Part shown: positions 34,338 through 42,756 of the stretch, one piece after another
Layout of the letters: each line of letters opens with the position of its first letter
How positions within the stretch are numbered: the stretch's first letter is position 1
Source: Ilyomonas sp963790435
GTDB lineage: Bacteria; Bacteroidota; Bacteroidia; Chitinophagales; Chitinophagaceae
Direction: 5' to 3'
DNA: 64,000 nucleotides
Assembly (NCBI GenBank): GCA_963790435.1
Contig: CAWBOI010000001.1
Span: 930,001 to 994,000 of the forward strand
Translations under genes and position numbers: made by a program
The notes under the pieces: generated by a model
The model's input: the letters and a program-made list of their open reading frames with translations, nothing else
Told to the model about the DNA's origin: nothing
The model's database searches: none

Positions 34338-35129
34338 TTACACCTCTTCCATTTCCATCTTTTCCTTCTTTACCTCAAGTGCAATAGGGGCGTGCTTTTC
34401 AGGCTTCGTCATTTTAATAACGCCGGTATAATTCAATAACTTAATAATTGGATAACAGGGATCAAACTCGCCTCTGGCAGAAGCAAAATTGCTGCGCGAT
34501 GGAAACACATGATGGTTGTTGTGATAGCCTTCACCAAACATCAGCCAGTCTATTTTAAAAAGATTTTTTGAAGTGTTGTCGGTTTCATGATTTACACTAC
34601 CATATTTATGCGCAAACCAGTTAATTACAACGCCATGAACAGGACCCATAGTAATGTGAATGGGCAACAATAAGAACCACCATGCTGAGGGCGCAAAAGC
34701 GGCGTAAAACCAAATATATAAACCTACCCATAACAAGCGGGAATAGTAAGAATGTGCAAAAGCTTCAAACGATTTCCAGCGCGGAATATTTTTAGTAAAG
34801 CGAGGCTCCACTTTGGTTTTGCCGGTAAAAATGTCGTTATAAACATTTTTGGTGCGCCACATCATAGCAAAAAAATTCTTGTCGAACAGGGGCGAATGCG
34901 GATCATCTTCCGTATCGGTAAACGCATGGTGCATCCGGTGCATAATGCCATAAGCCGTAGCACTTAAATAAGAAGAACCTTGGGTAAGCCATGTCAACAC
35001 AAAAAAGAAACGCTCCCAGCCTTTACTCATGGTAAAAGCGCGATGGGCAGCATAACGATGCAGAAAAAATGTTTGTGTAAATAAGGACAAATACCAATGG
35101 GCAACAAAAAAGACGAGAATGATAATCAA
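34338..35129 (-). CDS. Acyl-CoA (fatty acid) desaturase
   Basis: The 263-residue membrane protein has the three histidine boxes of delta-9 type desaturases: FLHRYAAHR, HRMHHAFTD and GEGYHNNHHVFP. Hydrophobic segments surround them. The di-iron enzyme introduces a double bond into fatty acyl chains, which would keep membranes fluid. The start is uncertain; the frame opens with TTG at 35129 and a stop lies a few codons before it, so an N-terminal truncation of a few residues or an alternative start is possible. The C-end carries a charged tail (KKEKMEMEEV). Confidence 0.88.
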   Translation of the reverse strand: MIIILVFFVAHWYLSLFTQTFFLHRYAAHRAFTMSKGWERFFFVLTWLTQGSSYLSATAYGIMHRMHHAFTDTEDDPHSPLFDKNFFAMMWRTKNVYNDIFTGKTKVEPRFTKNIPRWKSFEAFAHSYYSRLLWVGLYIWFYAAFAPSAWWFLLLPIHITMGPVHGVVINWFAHKYGSVNHETDNTSKNLFKIDWLMFGEGYHNNHHVFPSRSNFASARGEFDPCYPIIKLLNYTGVIKMTKPEKHAPIALEVKKEKMEMEEV

Positions 35130-35252
35130 AACCAGAAATTAAAAAAATAAAGAAATAAGATGACCGAAACGGCAGCAAGATAATTCATTTGTTATAGTCG
35201 CAAAACGAATACAATTTATTTAGGCTTTTTTTGTTTTATGAACGTTTGTTTT

Positions 35253-36269
35253 CTATAAAATATTCACTTCACGTTCCAGCGTAACACCAAATTTTTGTTG
35301 TACGCTTTCGATAATCTGCTGCGATAAACGATAGATTTCTTTACCTGTTGCCTTGCCATAATTCACTAACACCAACGCTTGTTTATCGTAGCAGCCTGCA
35401 TCGCCGTAGCGATAGCCTTTCCACCCGCATTGTTCAATGAGCCACCCCGCAGCCAGTTTGGTTTTGCCACTATTTGTTGCAAAACCAACCATGTTTGGAT
35501 ATGTATCTTTTAGTGCAAAAAAATGCTCATTATCAATGGTTGGATTTTTAAAAAAAGAACCCGCATTGCCGATGAGGGTTGGATCGGGTAGTTTGCTTCT
35601 TCTAATATTAATAACCGCTTGCGAAATGGCAGCAATGCTCAATTGCGAAACATTCATTCTCTCTAATTCTCCTTTTATCGCGCCATATTCTGTATGAAAA
35701 TTGGGTTGTTTGTTCAAGCGAAATGTAACGTTTAAAATCACAAACCTGCCTTTGTATTCCCGTTTGAAAACACTTTCACGATAGCCAAAGCTGCAATCCT
35801 CTTTTGTAAAAGTTACAATTGATTTTTCTTTTATATCATAAGCTTCCAATTCGTGAAACACATCTTTCAATTCCACGCCATACGCGCCAATATTCTGCAT
35901 TGGGCTTGCGCCTACATTGCCCGGAATCAAACTTAAATTTTCCATGCCTGCATAGTTGTTGGCTACACAATACATCACCAGCTGATGCCAGTTTTCTCCA
36001 GCTGCAGCCTGAACATAAAAATGCTCTTCCTCTTCCCGCAAAAGACGAATGCCATGAAGTTTGTTTTTGATAACAATACCATCAAAATTTTGGGTAAATA
36101 ATATATTGCTTCCACCACCGAGCACAAAAAGACTTTCGTTGGGTTGGATGTTTTCAATTACTTCTTTCAATTCATCAACAGAAGCAAAAGCAGCAAACTG
36201 TTTTGTAATTACATCAATTCCAAACGTGTTGAATGGTTTGAGAGAAACGTTTTGCTGTAGCTGTATCAT
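35253..36269 (-). CDS. murB: UDP-N-acetylmuramate dehydrogenase MurB
   Basis: The 338-residue FAD enzyme reduces UDP-GlcNAc-enolpyruvate to UDP-MurNAc in peptidoglycan synthesis. It shows NTFGIDV at the N-end, the FAD-binding LGGGSNILF, GMENLSLIPGNVGASPMQNIGAYGVELKD, NAGSFFKNP (catalytic serine) and AGWLIEQCGWKG. Length fits the type I MurB. No division-cell-wall cluster surrounds it. Confidence 0.95.
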   Translation of the reverse strand: MIQLQQNVSLKPFNTFGIDVITKQFAAFASVDELKEVIENIQPNESLFVLGGGSNILFTQNFDGIVIKNKLHGIRLLREEEEHFYVQAAAGENWHQLVMYCVANNYAGMENLSLIPGNVGASPMQNIGAYGVELKDVFHELEAYDIKEKSIVTFTKEDCSFGYRESVFKREYKGRFVILNVTFRLNKQPNFHTEYGAIKGELERMNVSQLSIAAISQAVINIRRSKLPDPTLIGNAGSFFKNPTIDNEHFFALKDTYPNMVGFATNSGKTKLAAGWLIEQCGWKGYRYGDAGCYDKQALVLVNYGKATGKEIYRLSQQIIESVQQKFGVTLEREVNIL

Positions 36270-36391
36270 TTTGTATAAGAAATGTTACCGCAGAGAAATG
36301 AGTTGTATGAGTTTACGCAGAGTAATAAAAATCTCTGAGCAGCCTCATTTTCGTCCCTTCTCTTCGGTAAAAAAATGGGCAAAAACAAACT

Positions 36392-37495
36392 TTACACATT
36401 AAACCGGAAGTGCATAATATCGCCATCTTCCACCACATAATCTTTTCCCTGCACAGCAAGTTTGCCTGCATCCCGGCAAGCTGCTTCCGAACCCAATTTT
36501 ATAAAATCTGAATATTTGATTACTTCCGCACGAATAAAGCCTTTTTCAAAATCGGTATGAATCACGCCGGCAGCTTGTGGCGCTATCATTCCTTTTGTTA
36601 TCGTCCAGGCACGTACTTCCTGTACACCGGCCGTAAAATAAGTAGCCAGGTGCAGCAATGAATACGTTGATTGAATCAACCTTGCCACACCACTTTCGTG
36701 CAAGCCCATATCTTCCAAAAACATCTGCCGGTCTTCAAAGCTGTCCATCGTTGCAATTTCACTTTCAATAGCTGCGCTGATGAATAGTATTTCTGCTCCT
36801 TCGCCTTTAATAGCTTCAGCAATGGCGGCTGTGTGTTTGTTTCCGGCTATCACCGATTTTTCATCCACATTGCACACATACAACACTGGCTTTGCAGTCA
36901 ACAGAAACAAATCATCTATAAACTTGGCTTTGTCTTCTGCAGAAACTATAAAGCTGCGCGCATTTTTCCCCTGCTCTAAATGTTGTTGTAACCCTTGCAA
37001 CATTTCCAAACCACGCAACGCTTCTTTATCGCCGCCGGTGCGGGCGGTTTTTTCGCTTCGCGATACTTTTTTTTCAACACTATCCAAATCTTTCAACTGC
37101 AGTTCGGTATCAATAATTTCTTTGTCGCGAACCGGGTTTACGCTGCCATCCACATGAATCACGTTGTCATCATCAAAGCAGCGAAGCACATGAATGATAG
37201 CATCTGTACTGCGGATGTTACCAAGAAACTGGTTGCCCAAACCTTCACCTTTGCTGGCGCCTTTTACCAAACCTGCAATGTCAACAATCTCAACGGTAGT
37301 GGGCACTACACGGTTTGGTTTTACTAATTTTTCCAATTGAATGAGGCGCTCATCCGGAACCGTAATTACGCCAACATTTGGCTCGATGGTACAAAACGGA
37401 AAGTTGGCGGCCTGCGCTTTGGCATTGCTTAAGGCATTAAATAAAGTTGATTTTCCTACATTGGGTAAACCTACAATTCCAGCTTGAAGAGACAT
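36392..37495 (-). CDS. ychF: Redox-regulated ATPase YchF
   Basis: The 367-residue Obg-family P-loop NTPase begins at 37495 (MSLQAGIVGLPNVGKSTLFNAL); the longer open frame upstream reads through repeats. G1 (GLPNVGKST), G3-like DIAGLVKGASKGEGLGNQFL and the YchF-specific NVDE in place of NKxD (ATP preference) are present. So are the coiled-coil region and the C-terminal TGS-like domain FTAGVQEVRAWTITKGMIAPQAAGVIHTDFEKGFIRAEV. It associates with ribosomes. A TTTGTTTTTGC copy in the opposite orientation sits just after its stop (36379). Confidence 0.95.
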   Translation of the reverse strand: MSLQAGIVGLPNVGKSTLFNALSNAKAQAANFPFCTIEPNVGVITVPDERLIQLEKLVKPNRVVPTTVEIVDIAGLVKGASKGEGLGNQFLGNIRSTDAIIHVLRCFDDDNVIHVDGSVNPVRDKEIIDTELQLKDLDSVEKKVSRSEKTARTGGDKEALRGLEMLQGLQQHLEQGKNARSFIVSAEDKAKFIDDLFLLTAKPVLYVCNVDEKSVIAGNKHTAAIAEAIKGEGAEILFISAAIESEIATMDSFEDRQMFLEDMGLHESGVARLIQSTYSLLHLATYFTAGVQEVRAWTITKGMIAPQAAGVIHTDFEKGFIRAEVIKYSDFIKLGSEAACRDAGKLAVQGKDYVVEDGDIMHFRFNV

Positions 37496-37499
37496 AATA

Positions 37500-37629
37500 A
37501 TGTATGATGTTAGAAGTGTGATGTACGATGTTGCTGCGTTTGTTTTTGCAGCATTTTTGAAAAGAGTTATTTGAACCACAAAGACATGAAGGACACAAAG
37601 GTTCACGAACCTGCCTGCCGGTAGGCAGG
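37500..37629. repeat. Composite spacer repeats upstream of ychF
   Basis: From left: GTACGATG-type words (37500-37531), an exact TTTGTTTTTGC copy (37539), a CCACAAAGACATGAAGGACACAAAG word (37575-37600) and a CCTGCCTGCCGGTAGGCAGG near-palindrome (37610-37629). These match families seen elsewhere in the window (25.5 kb, 55.6 kb, 29.4 kb). The spacer between divergent ychF and cheR therefore looks like a collection site for spacer repeats. Confidence 0.65.
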
Positions 37630-37802
37630 CTTCTTCTCTTTGTGGCTCAACTTTTTCAGCGCGCAAAAGTAGGAAACCAATTTTATCCCGTTCTGTAGTA
37701 TTTTGGTTTTAAACTTGTTTAACACGATGGCAGGAAAGAGTGTAAGCGATTGATAACTGATTTTTTGAGAGGAACGACAATGCGAAGAGGGAGGAACGAA
37801 CC

Positions 37803-38648
37803 ATGGAAAAGAAACAAATTTTTACTGACGAAAATATCATTACGGATGAGCAGATAGAGCAGTTGCTTACCGATGCACTGGAACTGTACGGGTTCGATTT
37901 TACCAATTATTCGCGTGCATCGGTAAAGCGGCGCATCAACCGCTTGTTTGCTATAGACAGGTTTCCATCATTTGCCGAATTGCGGTATCGTTTGCGTACC
38001 GATGCCGCTTATCTTACCCGTTTTGTCGAAGCTATCAGCGTAAACGTAACCGAGATGTTTCGCGATCCGTCTTTTTACCAGGCTTTGCGCAACCAGGTTT
38101 TACCGCAATTAGCAACGTATCCGTACATCCGCATCTGGCACGCAGGCTGTGCCTCAGGCGAAGAAGTATATTCGATGGCGATCTTGCTAAAAGAGATGAA
38201 TTTGCTTCACAAATCGTTACTGTATGCTACTGATATAAACGGCGAAGTGCTGGAAAAAGCGCGACAGGGAATCTTCCCGTTGAACAACATGAAGCTGTAT
38301 TCGGAAAATTACATTCAGGCCGGTGGTACGCGGGCATTCAGCAATTACTATTCGGTTACTTATGACCGTGCAAGGCTTAACGATGATTTGAAAAGTAAAA
38401 TGGTGTTTGCCATGCACAATCTCGTTTCCGATGGTTCGTTCAACGAGTTTCAGTTGATTTTGTGTAGAAATGTTTTGATTTATTTCAATAAGGAATTGCA
38501 GGATGTTGTCATCAATTTATTCGATAATAGTTTGGAAAAATTAGGTTTCTTAGCTTTGGGTACAAAAGAAACGCTTCGGTTTACCCATGTTGCGAGGCAT
38601 TTTAAGCAGATTGACAGCAAAGAAAAAATATGGAGAAAAATAGTTTAG
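37803..38648 (+). CDS. cheR: CheR-type protein-glutamate methyltransferase
   Basis: The 281-residue protein has the CheR N-domain (YGFDFTNYSRASVKRRINRLF, SVNVTEMFRDPSFY) and the SAM-binding domain (IRIWHAGCASGEEVYSMAI, FQLILCRNVLIYF). It would methylate glutamates of a receptor-like protein. There are no methyl-accepting, CheA, CheW or flagellar genes in the window. The stop codon overlaps the start of the CheB gene by 19 bases, so both are made together. Confidence 0.92.
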   Translation: MEKKQIFTDENIITDEQIEQLLTDALELYGFDFTNYSRASVKRRINRLFAIDRFPSFAELRYRLRTDAAYLTRFVEAISVNVTEMFRDPSFYQALRNQVLPQLATYPYIRIWHAGCASGEEVYSMAILLKEMNLLHKSLLYATDINGEVLEKARQGIFPLNNMKLYSENYIQAGGTRAFSNYYSVTYDRARLNDDLKSKMVFAMHNLVSDGSFNEFQLILCRNVLIYFNKELQDVVINLFDNSLEKLGFLALGTKETLRFTHVARHFKQIDSKEKIWRKIV

Positions 38649-39199
38649 ATAAACTGTTTGTGATAGGCGGCTCCAGCGGCAGCCTTAGTGTTTTGCTTTC
38701 TGTTTTACCCAAATTACAACCGTTGGGAAAAAAGGCAATCGTAGTGGTTTTACATCGCAAAAACTCATGGGATTCTACACTGCCCGACATCTTTTCCGTT
38801 CACTCTTCCCTGCAAATAAAAGAAGCTGAAGAAAAAGAAATCATTAAAGCAGGAAGCGTTTACATTGCTCCGGCAGATTATCATTTGCTGATTGAACGCG
38901 ATGGTACTTTTTCATTAGACGTTTCAGAAAAAATAAATTTTAGCCGTCCCAGCATTGATGTTTGCATGGAAACGATAGCAGAAGCTTACGAAAAAAGAGC
39001 GGTAGGCATTTTGTTATCCGGCGCTAACGCTGATGGCGTAAATGGTTTGCTGAAAATAAAACATTGTGGCGGCTTTACCATTGCCCAACAACCTGCTACT
39101 GCCGATGTTGATTATATGCCGCGACAAGCCATTGAAAAAGGTGCTGTTGATGCGGTTTTGACGCCTGCTGAAATTGCAGAGTTTATTAATAAAGGATAA
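38630..39199 (+). CDS. CheB-type methylesterase domain protein, no receiver domain
   Basis: The 189-residue protein is the catalytic CheB domain alone. The triad is visible: Ser15 in GGSSGS, His42 in VLHRKNS and Asp135 in SGANADGV. It lacks the N-terminal receiver domain that controls classic CheB, so phosphorylation control must be lost or external. It overlaps cheR by 19 bases. In Bacteroidota such pairs often act with PAS kinases rather than in chemotaxis; a soluble PAS kinase lies at 714-2228. Confidence 0.9.
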   Translation: MEKNSLDKLFVIGGSSGSLSVLLSVLPKLQPLGKKAIVVVLHRKNSWDSTLPDIFSVHSSLQIKEAEEKEIIKAGSVYIAPADYHLLIERDGTFSLDVSEKINFSRPSIDVCMETIAEAYEKRAVGILLSGANADGVNGLLKIKHCGGFTIAQQPATADVDYMPRQAIEKGAVDAVLTPAEIAEFINKG

Positions 39200-39321
39200 T
39201 TGCAAAACAATCATTTTCCCACAAAAACAAAAGGTGTTTGTTAATTGATAACCGCACGATTTCATTTCTTTCTTCAACCTCTATCTTTGCTCGCCCCCTT
39301 GCTTACGAGTAATTGATAGGA

Positions 39322-40719
39322 ATGAAATGGATTGTAATAGTTTTCTTTTTCGGATCTACCCTTTCTGTTTGTGCACAGGATACGCTTCATCAATCTCAAT
39401 CATCACGATTTATCATCGTTAATAACATTACGGTTACCGGAAATAACAAAACAAAAAATTACATCATTCTTCGTGAGTTGCCGTTTGCAAAAGGCGATAC
39501 CGTTTCGAAAGAAAATCTTGGACAAAAATTAATTTTAGCCAAACAGCAAGTCCTTAATACCTCTTTGTTTTTAACGGTTGATGTGAGCACCCAAAATAGT
39601 GACGAAAACAAACTTGATGTAAACATAAAAGTAACGGAACGCTGGTACTTTTTACCCATACCGTACTTTATTTTGGTAGATAGAAATTTCAATCAATGGT
39701 GGACAGAGGAACACCATAGCTTTCAGCGTGTGAATTACGGTTTAAAGATCATACAAAACAATGTAAGCGGGCGAAACGACAATGCGTATTTGTGGCTGAT
39801 TGATGGCTACAACCATCAGATTGCTGCGCGGTATGAAGTGCCGTTTATTGATAAGAAATTGCATCATGGAATTTCGTTTGCCCTTTCTTATTTAAACCAG
39901 CGCGAGTTGAATTATGCAACGTCAGCCGATAACAAGCAACTGTTTTATGATGGCAATTACTTTTTACGTCAGCAGCTCCGCGCCGAGGTTTCTTACCTGT
40001 ATCGTCCTGCCATTAAAACAAAGCACAGCTTTACTTTCAGGATGGTTGATGAAAAATTAAACGATACCATTTTGCATCTCAATCCGGCTTATTTTCCTTA
40101 CAGCAGAACGCACATTACTTATCCGCAGATAAGTTATACAATGCAGTATTCCGATGCCGATAACATTGTATATCCAACCAAAGGTTTTGTTGCCGATGCA
40201 TCGTTTATAAAAAAAGGGTTGGGTGGAATTATGAACCTTTGGCAAGCTGCTTATCATGCGAAATATACCATTCCTCTTAACCCAAAAACAAGCTTACAAT
40301 TGCAATCGGCAGGCTTGTTAAGTCTGCCTTTTAAGCAGTCGTTTTTTAATAAGCAAATTGTAAATTATACTGGTGATTTTTTTGTACAAGGTTTGGAATA
40401 TTATGTAATTGATGGTGTTGCTGCAACCATTAATCGGGCTACCTTGCGGCAGCAGATTTTTTCTTACAAAATCAAAAATCCGGTACACATAAATAAGCTG
40501 GATGAAATACCTGTGAGGTTCTTTTTTAAAGGGTATGGAAACGCAGCTTATGTATATGACAATGCAGCTTTGCCCGGCCGGTTTAATAACAAACTCATTA
40601 CCACTTACGGAGTTGGTTTGGATATTGTAACCATCTACGATATTGTTTTAAGACTGGAATATAGTTTTAACCAGTTGGGCGATCACAATCTATATCTTCA
40701 TTCAAAAGGAGATTTTTAA
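39322..40719 (+). CDS. Outer-membrane Omp85-superfamily protein (POTRA + barrel)
   Basis: The 465-residue protein starts at ATG 39322 (a TTG at 39313 would add three residues). It has a signal peptide (VCAQ) and one POTRA-like domain (FIIVNNITVTGNNKTKNYIILRELPFAKGDTVS). A beta-rich C-part of about 330 residues ends in an aromatic terminal strand (HSKGDF). One POTRA and modest length separate it from BamA (five POTRA). It may insert or transport proteins or lipids at the outer membrane. It lies between cheB and nadK. Confidence 0.85.
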   Translation: MKWIVIVFFFGSTLSVCAQDTLHQSQSSRFIIVNNITVTGNNKTKNYIILRELPFAKGDTVSKENLGQKLILAKQQVLNTSLFLTVDVSTQNSDENKLDVNIKVTERWYFLPIPYFILVDRNFNQWWTEEHHSFQRVNYGLKIIQNNVSGRNDNAYLWLIDGYNHQIAARYEVPFIDKKLHHGISFALSYLNQRELNYATSADNKQLFYDGNYFLRQQLRAEVSYLYRPAIKTKHSFTFRMVDEKLNDTILHLNPAYFPYSRTHITYPQISYTMQYSDADNIVYPTKGFVADASFIKKGLGGIMNLWQAAYHAKYTIPLNPKTSLQLQSAGLLSLPFKQSFFNKQIVNYTGDFFVQGLEYYVIDGVAATINRATLRQQIFSYKIKNPVHINKLDEIPVRFFFKGYGNAAYVYDNAALPGRFNNKLITTYGVGLDIVTIYDIVLRLEYSFNQLGDHNLYLHSKGDF

Positions 40720-40780
40720 TGGTGCCGGAAATTATTTTTGATAGAGAAGCAAACGCAACCAAGAACTAAAAACAAACGAA

Positions 40781-41653
40781 ATGAAAGTAGCTATTTATAG
40801 CCGTGGGCTTGACGACAGGCAGCTTACAACCTTATTGACTTTAATAAACGAACTACACCGGCACGGCGTTTATATTGTGGTGTCGGCTTCGCTGGCGCAG
40901 CGCTATTGGGATGCAATGTCGGCAATACAAAATATACAGGTATTTGCCAATCAGCTGGATGCTAATACAGATTGCTTAATCAGTCTTGGCGGAGATGGTA
41001 CCATTCTCGATGCGGTTACCATTATCGGCAATAAAAACATTCCTATTCTGGGTATCAACTTTGGCAGATTGGGATTTTTAGCTGGCATCGGTAAAGATGA
41101 ATTGACCATTGCCGTTGATTCTCTCGTGAACGGAACATTTGTTATTGATAAACGAATTTTAATTCATTTGGATGCCGATCTTCCTCTCTTTGGAAGTGCA
41201 CCTTATGCCCTGAATGAGTTTGGTATTCACAAACGCGATACTTCGCCCATGATTAAAATTCATACCTATCTGAACGGTGAATTCTTAAACAGTTACTGGG
41301 CAGATGGTTTGGTGGTTTCTACACCTACCGGCTCAACGGGTTACAACATGAGTTGTAACGGACCGATTGTTTTTCCCGATTCCAGTTCGTTTTGCATAAC
41401 CCCGGTGGCTCCGCACAATTTAAACATTCGCCCGATTATTGTGCCCGACAGTAACATTGTTTCGTTTGAAGTAGAAGGCAGAACAGAAGAGTTTATTTGT
41501 ACTCTAGATGCCCGCAAGGAAATTGTGAGTAAGAACATTCAGTTAGCGGTGAAAAAAGAAAATTTTACCATCAGCCTTATTCGTTTAAATGAAAATAGTT
41601 TTCTTTCCATGCTCCGCACCAAACTCGCCTGGGGTTTAGACAAAAGAAATTAA
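40781..41653 (+). CDS. nadK: NAD kinase
   Basis: The 290-residue enzyme phosphorylates NAD to NADP. It has the GGDGT motif (LISLGGDGTILDAV), GINFGRLGFLAGI, and the substrate-binding DGLVVSTPTGSTGYNMSCNGPIV. Length is normal. In Bacteroidota nadK often precedes a DUF6089 gene and uppS-bamA; here the DUF6089 gene follows but uppS and bamA do not. Confidence 0.94.
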   Translation: MKVAIYSRGLDDRQLTTLLTLINELHRHGVYIVVSASLAQRYWDAMSAIQNIQVFANQLDANTDCLISLGGDGTILDAVTIIGNKNIPILGINFGRLGFLAGIGKDELTIAVDSLVNGTFVIDKRILIHLDADLPLFGSAPYALNEFGIHKRDTSPMIKIHTYLNGEFLNSYWADGLVVSTPTGSTGYNMSCNGPIVFPDSSSFCITPVAPHNLNIRPIIVPDSNIVSFEVEGRTEEFICTLDARKEIVSKNIQLAVKKENFTISLIRLNENSFLSMLRTKLAWGLDKRN

Positions 41654-41719
41654 ACCAACCATCCACACAAGAAACCACCAAAACATTCGTTTATGAAACA
41701 TCAGCTATTTTGTATTTGT

Positions 41720-42613
41720 ATGAGGAAATACATTCTTCCACTTTTTGTTTTGTCCATTTTTGCCATCAATGCCAAGGCACAAAATTTTTATGGTGGCGAG
41801 CAACGCACCGGCGAGTTTGGATTGGCCGTTGGTGCCGCACATTATTTTGGTGATTTAAACACGCGTGCAGCTTTGAACCGCCCCAAGTTTTCAGCCGGAG
41901 CGTTTTACATGAAACAGTTTAATGATTATATCGGTTTGAAGCTGGCAGGCAATTACGCCTTTCTCGGCTATTCAGATATGTACAGTAAAAACGAAACGCA
42001 ACGCCGCCGCAACTTGAGTTTCAATACCAATGTTTGGGAAGTTTCATTGAATGGACAGTTTAATTTTTTTCATTATCGCCCGGGTGTGGAAGGTTATAAT
42101 TTTACGCCTTACGTTTCTATAGGCATCGGTGCTTTTTCTTACGATCCTTATGCTTATTTACATGGCACTAAATATTTCCTTCGCCCATTAGGAACCGAAG
42201 GGCAAGGCAGCACACTGTATCCCGACCGCAAGCCTTACGGAACTGTAGCCGCCTGCTTTCCGCTGGCAGTAGGTTTTAAGTTTGGATTGAATGAAAATAC
42301 CAACGCATTTTTTGAAGTCGGTTATCGTTTTACTACAACCGATTATTTGGATGATGTAAGCACTACGTACGTTGGAGATCAGCCGTTTTATTACGCCGGA
42401 ACGACTTCGGTAGTTGGCGTTGACGGGCAAATCAATCCTGCATATTTGTTATCCGACAGAAGCTATGAAACAGGCGACCGCATTGGCATTAAAGGCAGGC
42501 AGCGTGGCAACAGCCTGCAAAAAGACGCGTATGCCATTGCACAGGTTGGTGTTTCTTTCAACTTAAATTCGTATAAATGTCCTACTACCAACGCTAAAAA
42601 AAGTAAGTTTTAA
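41720..42613 (+). CDS. DUF6089-family outer-membrane barrel protein
   Basis: The protein (297 residues from ATG 41720) has a signal peptide ending INAKAQ and an eight-stranded-barrel-like pattern (GEFGLAVGAAHYFGDLNTRAALNRPKFSAGAFYMKQFNDYIGLKLAGNYAFLGYSD). It ends with a periplasmic-looking tail. A start at 41693 would add nine residues before the signal; the 41720 start gives a more usual signal peptide. The family is common next to nadK and bamA genes in Bacteroidota; its role is not known. A strong terminator follows. Confidence 0.82.
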   Translation: MRKYILPLFVLSIFAINAKAQNFYGGEQRTGEFGLAVGAAHYFGDLNTRAALNRPKFSAGAFYMKQFNDYIGLKLAGNYAFLGYSDMYSKNETQRRRNLSFNTNVWEVSLNGQFNFFHYRPGVEGYNFTPYVSIGIGAFSYDPYAYLHGTKYFLRPLGTEGQGSTLYPDRKPYGTVAACFPLAVGFKFGLNENTNAFFEVGYRFTTTDYLDDVSTTYVGDQPFYYAGTTSVVGVDGQINPAYLLSDRSYETGDRIGIKGRQRGNSLQKDAYAIAQVGVSFNLNSYKCPTTNAKKSKF

Positions 42614-42633
42614 ACGCATATTGTAATTGAAGC

Positions 42634-42678
42634 AAAAAGGCTCGTTGCTGATGTAGCAACGAGCCTTTTTGTTTTTGC
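42634..42678 (+). terminator. Strong terminator after the DUF6089 gene, ending in the dispersed motif
   Basis: A 16-bp perfect stem (42634-42649 with 42655-42670, five-base loop GATGT). Its T-tract is TTTTTGTTTTTGCC, an exact copy of the dispersed 11-mer at 42668-42678, followed by another T-run. Confidence 0.88.
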
Positions 42679-42704
42679 CATATTTTTATAAAAATTATTT
42701 CCGT

Positions 42705-42737
42705 AAAAAAAGCTGCCAGTAAAAGCAGCTTTTTTTA
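42705..42737 (-). terminator. Terminator of the NtrC-type regulator gene
   Basis: A 12-bp stem, AAAAAAAGCTGC (42705-42716) and GCAGCTTTTTTT (42725-42736), with an eight-base loop. A-tract on one end and T-tract on the other; on the minus strand it ends the gene at 42757. Confidence 0.8.
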
Positions 42738-42756
42738 AAACAAGAAAGGTAATTAT

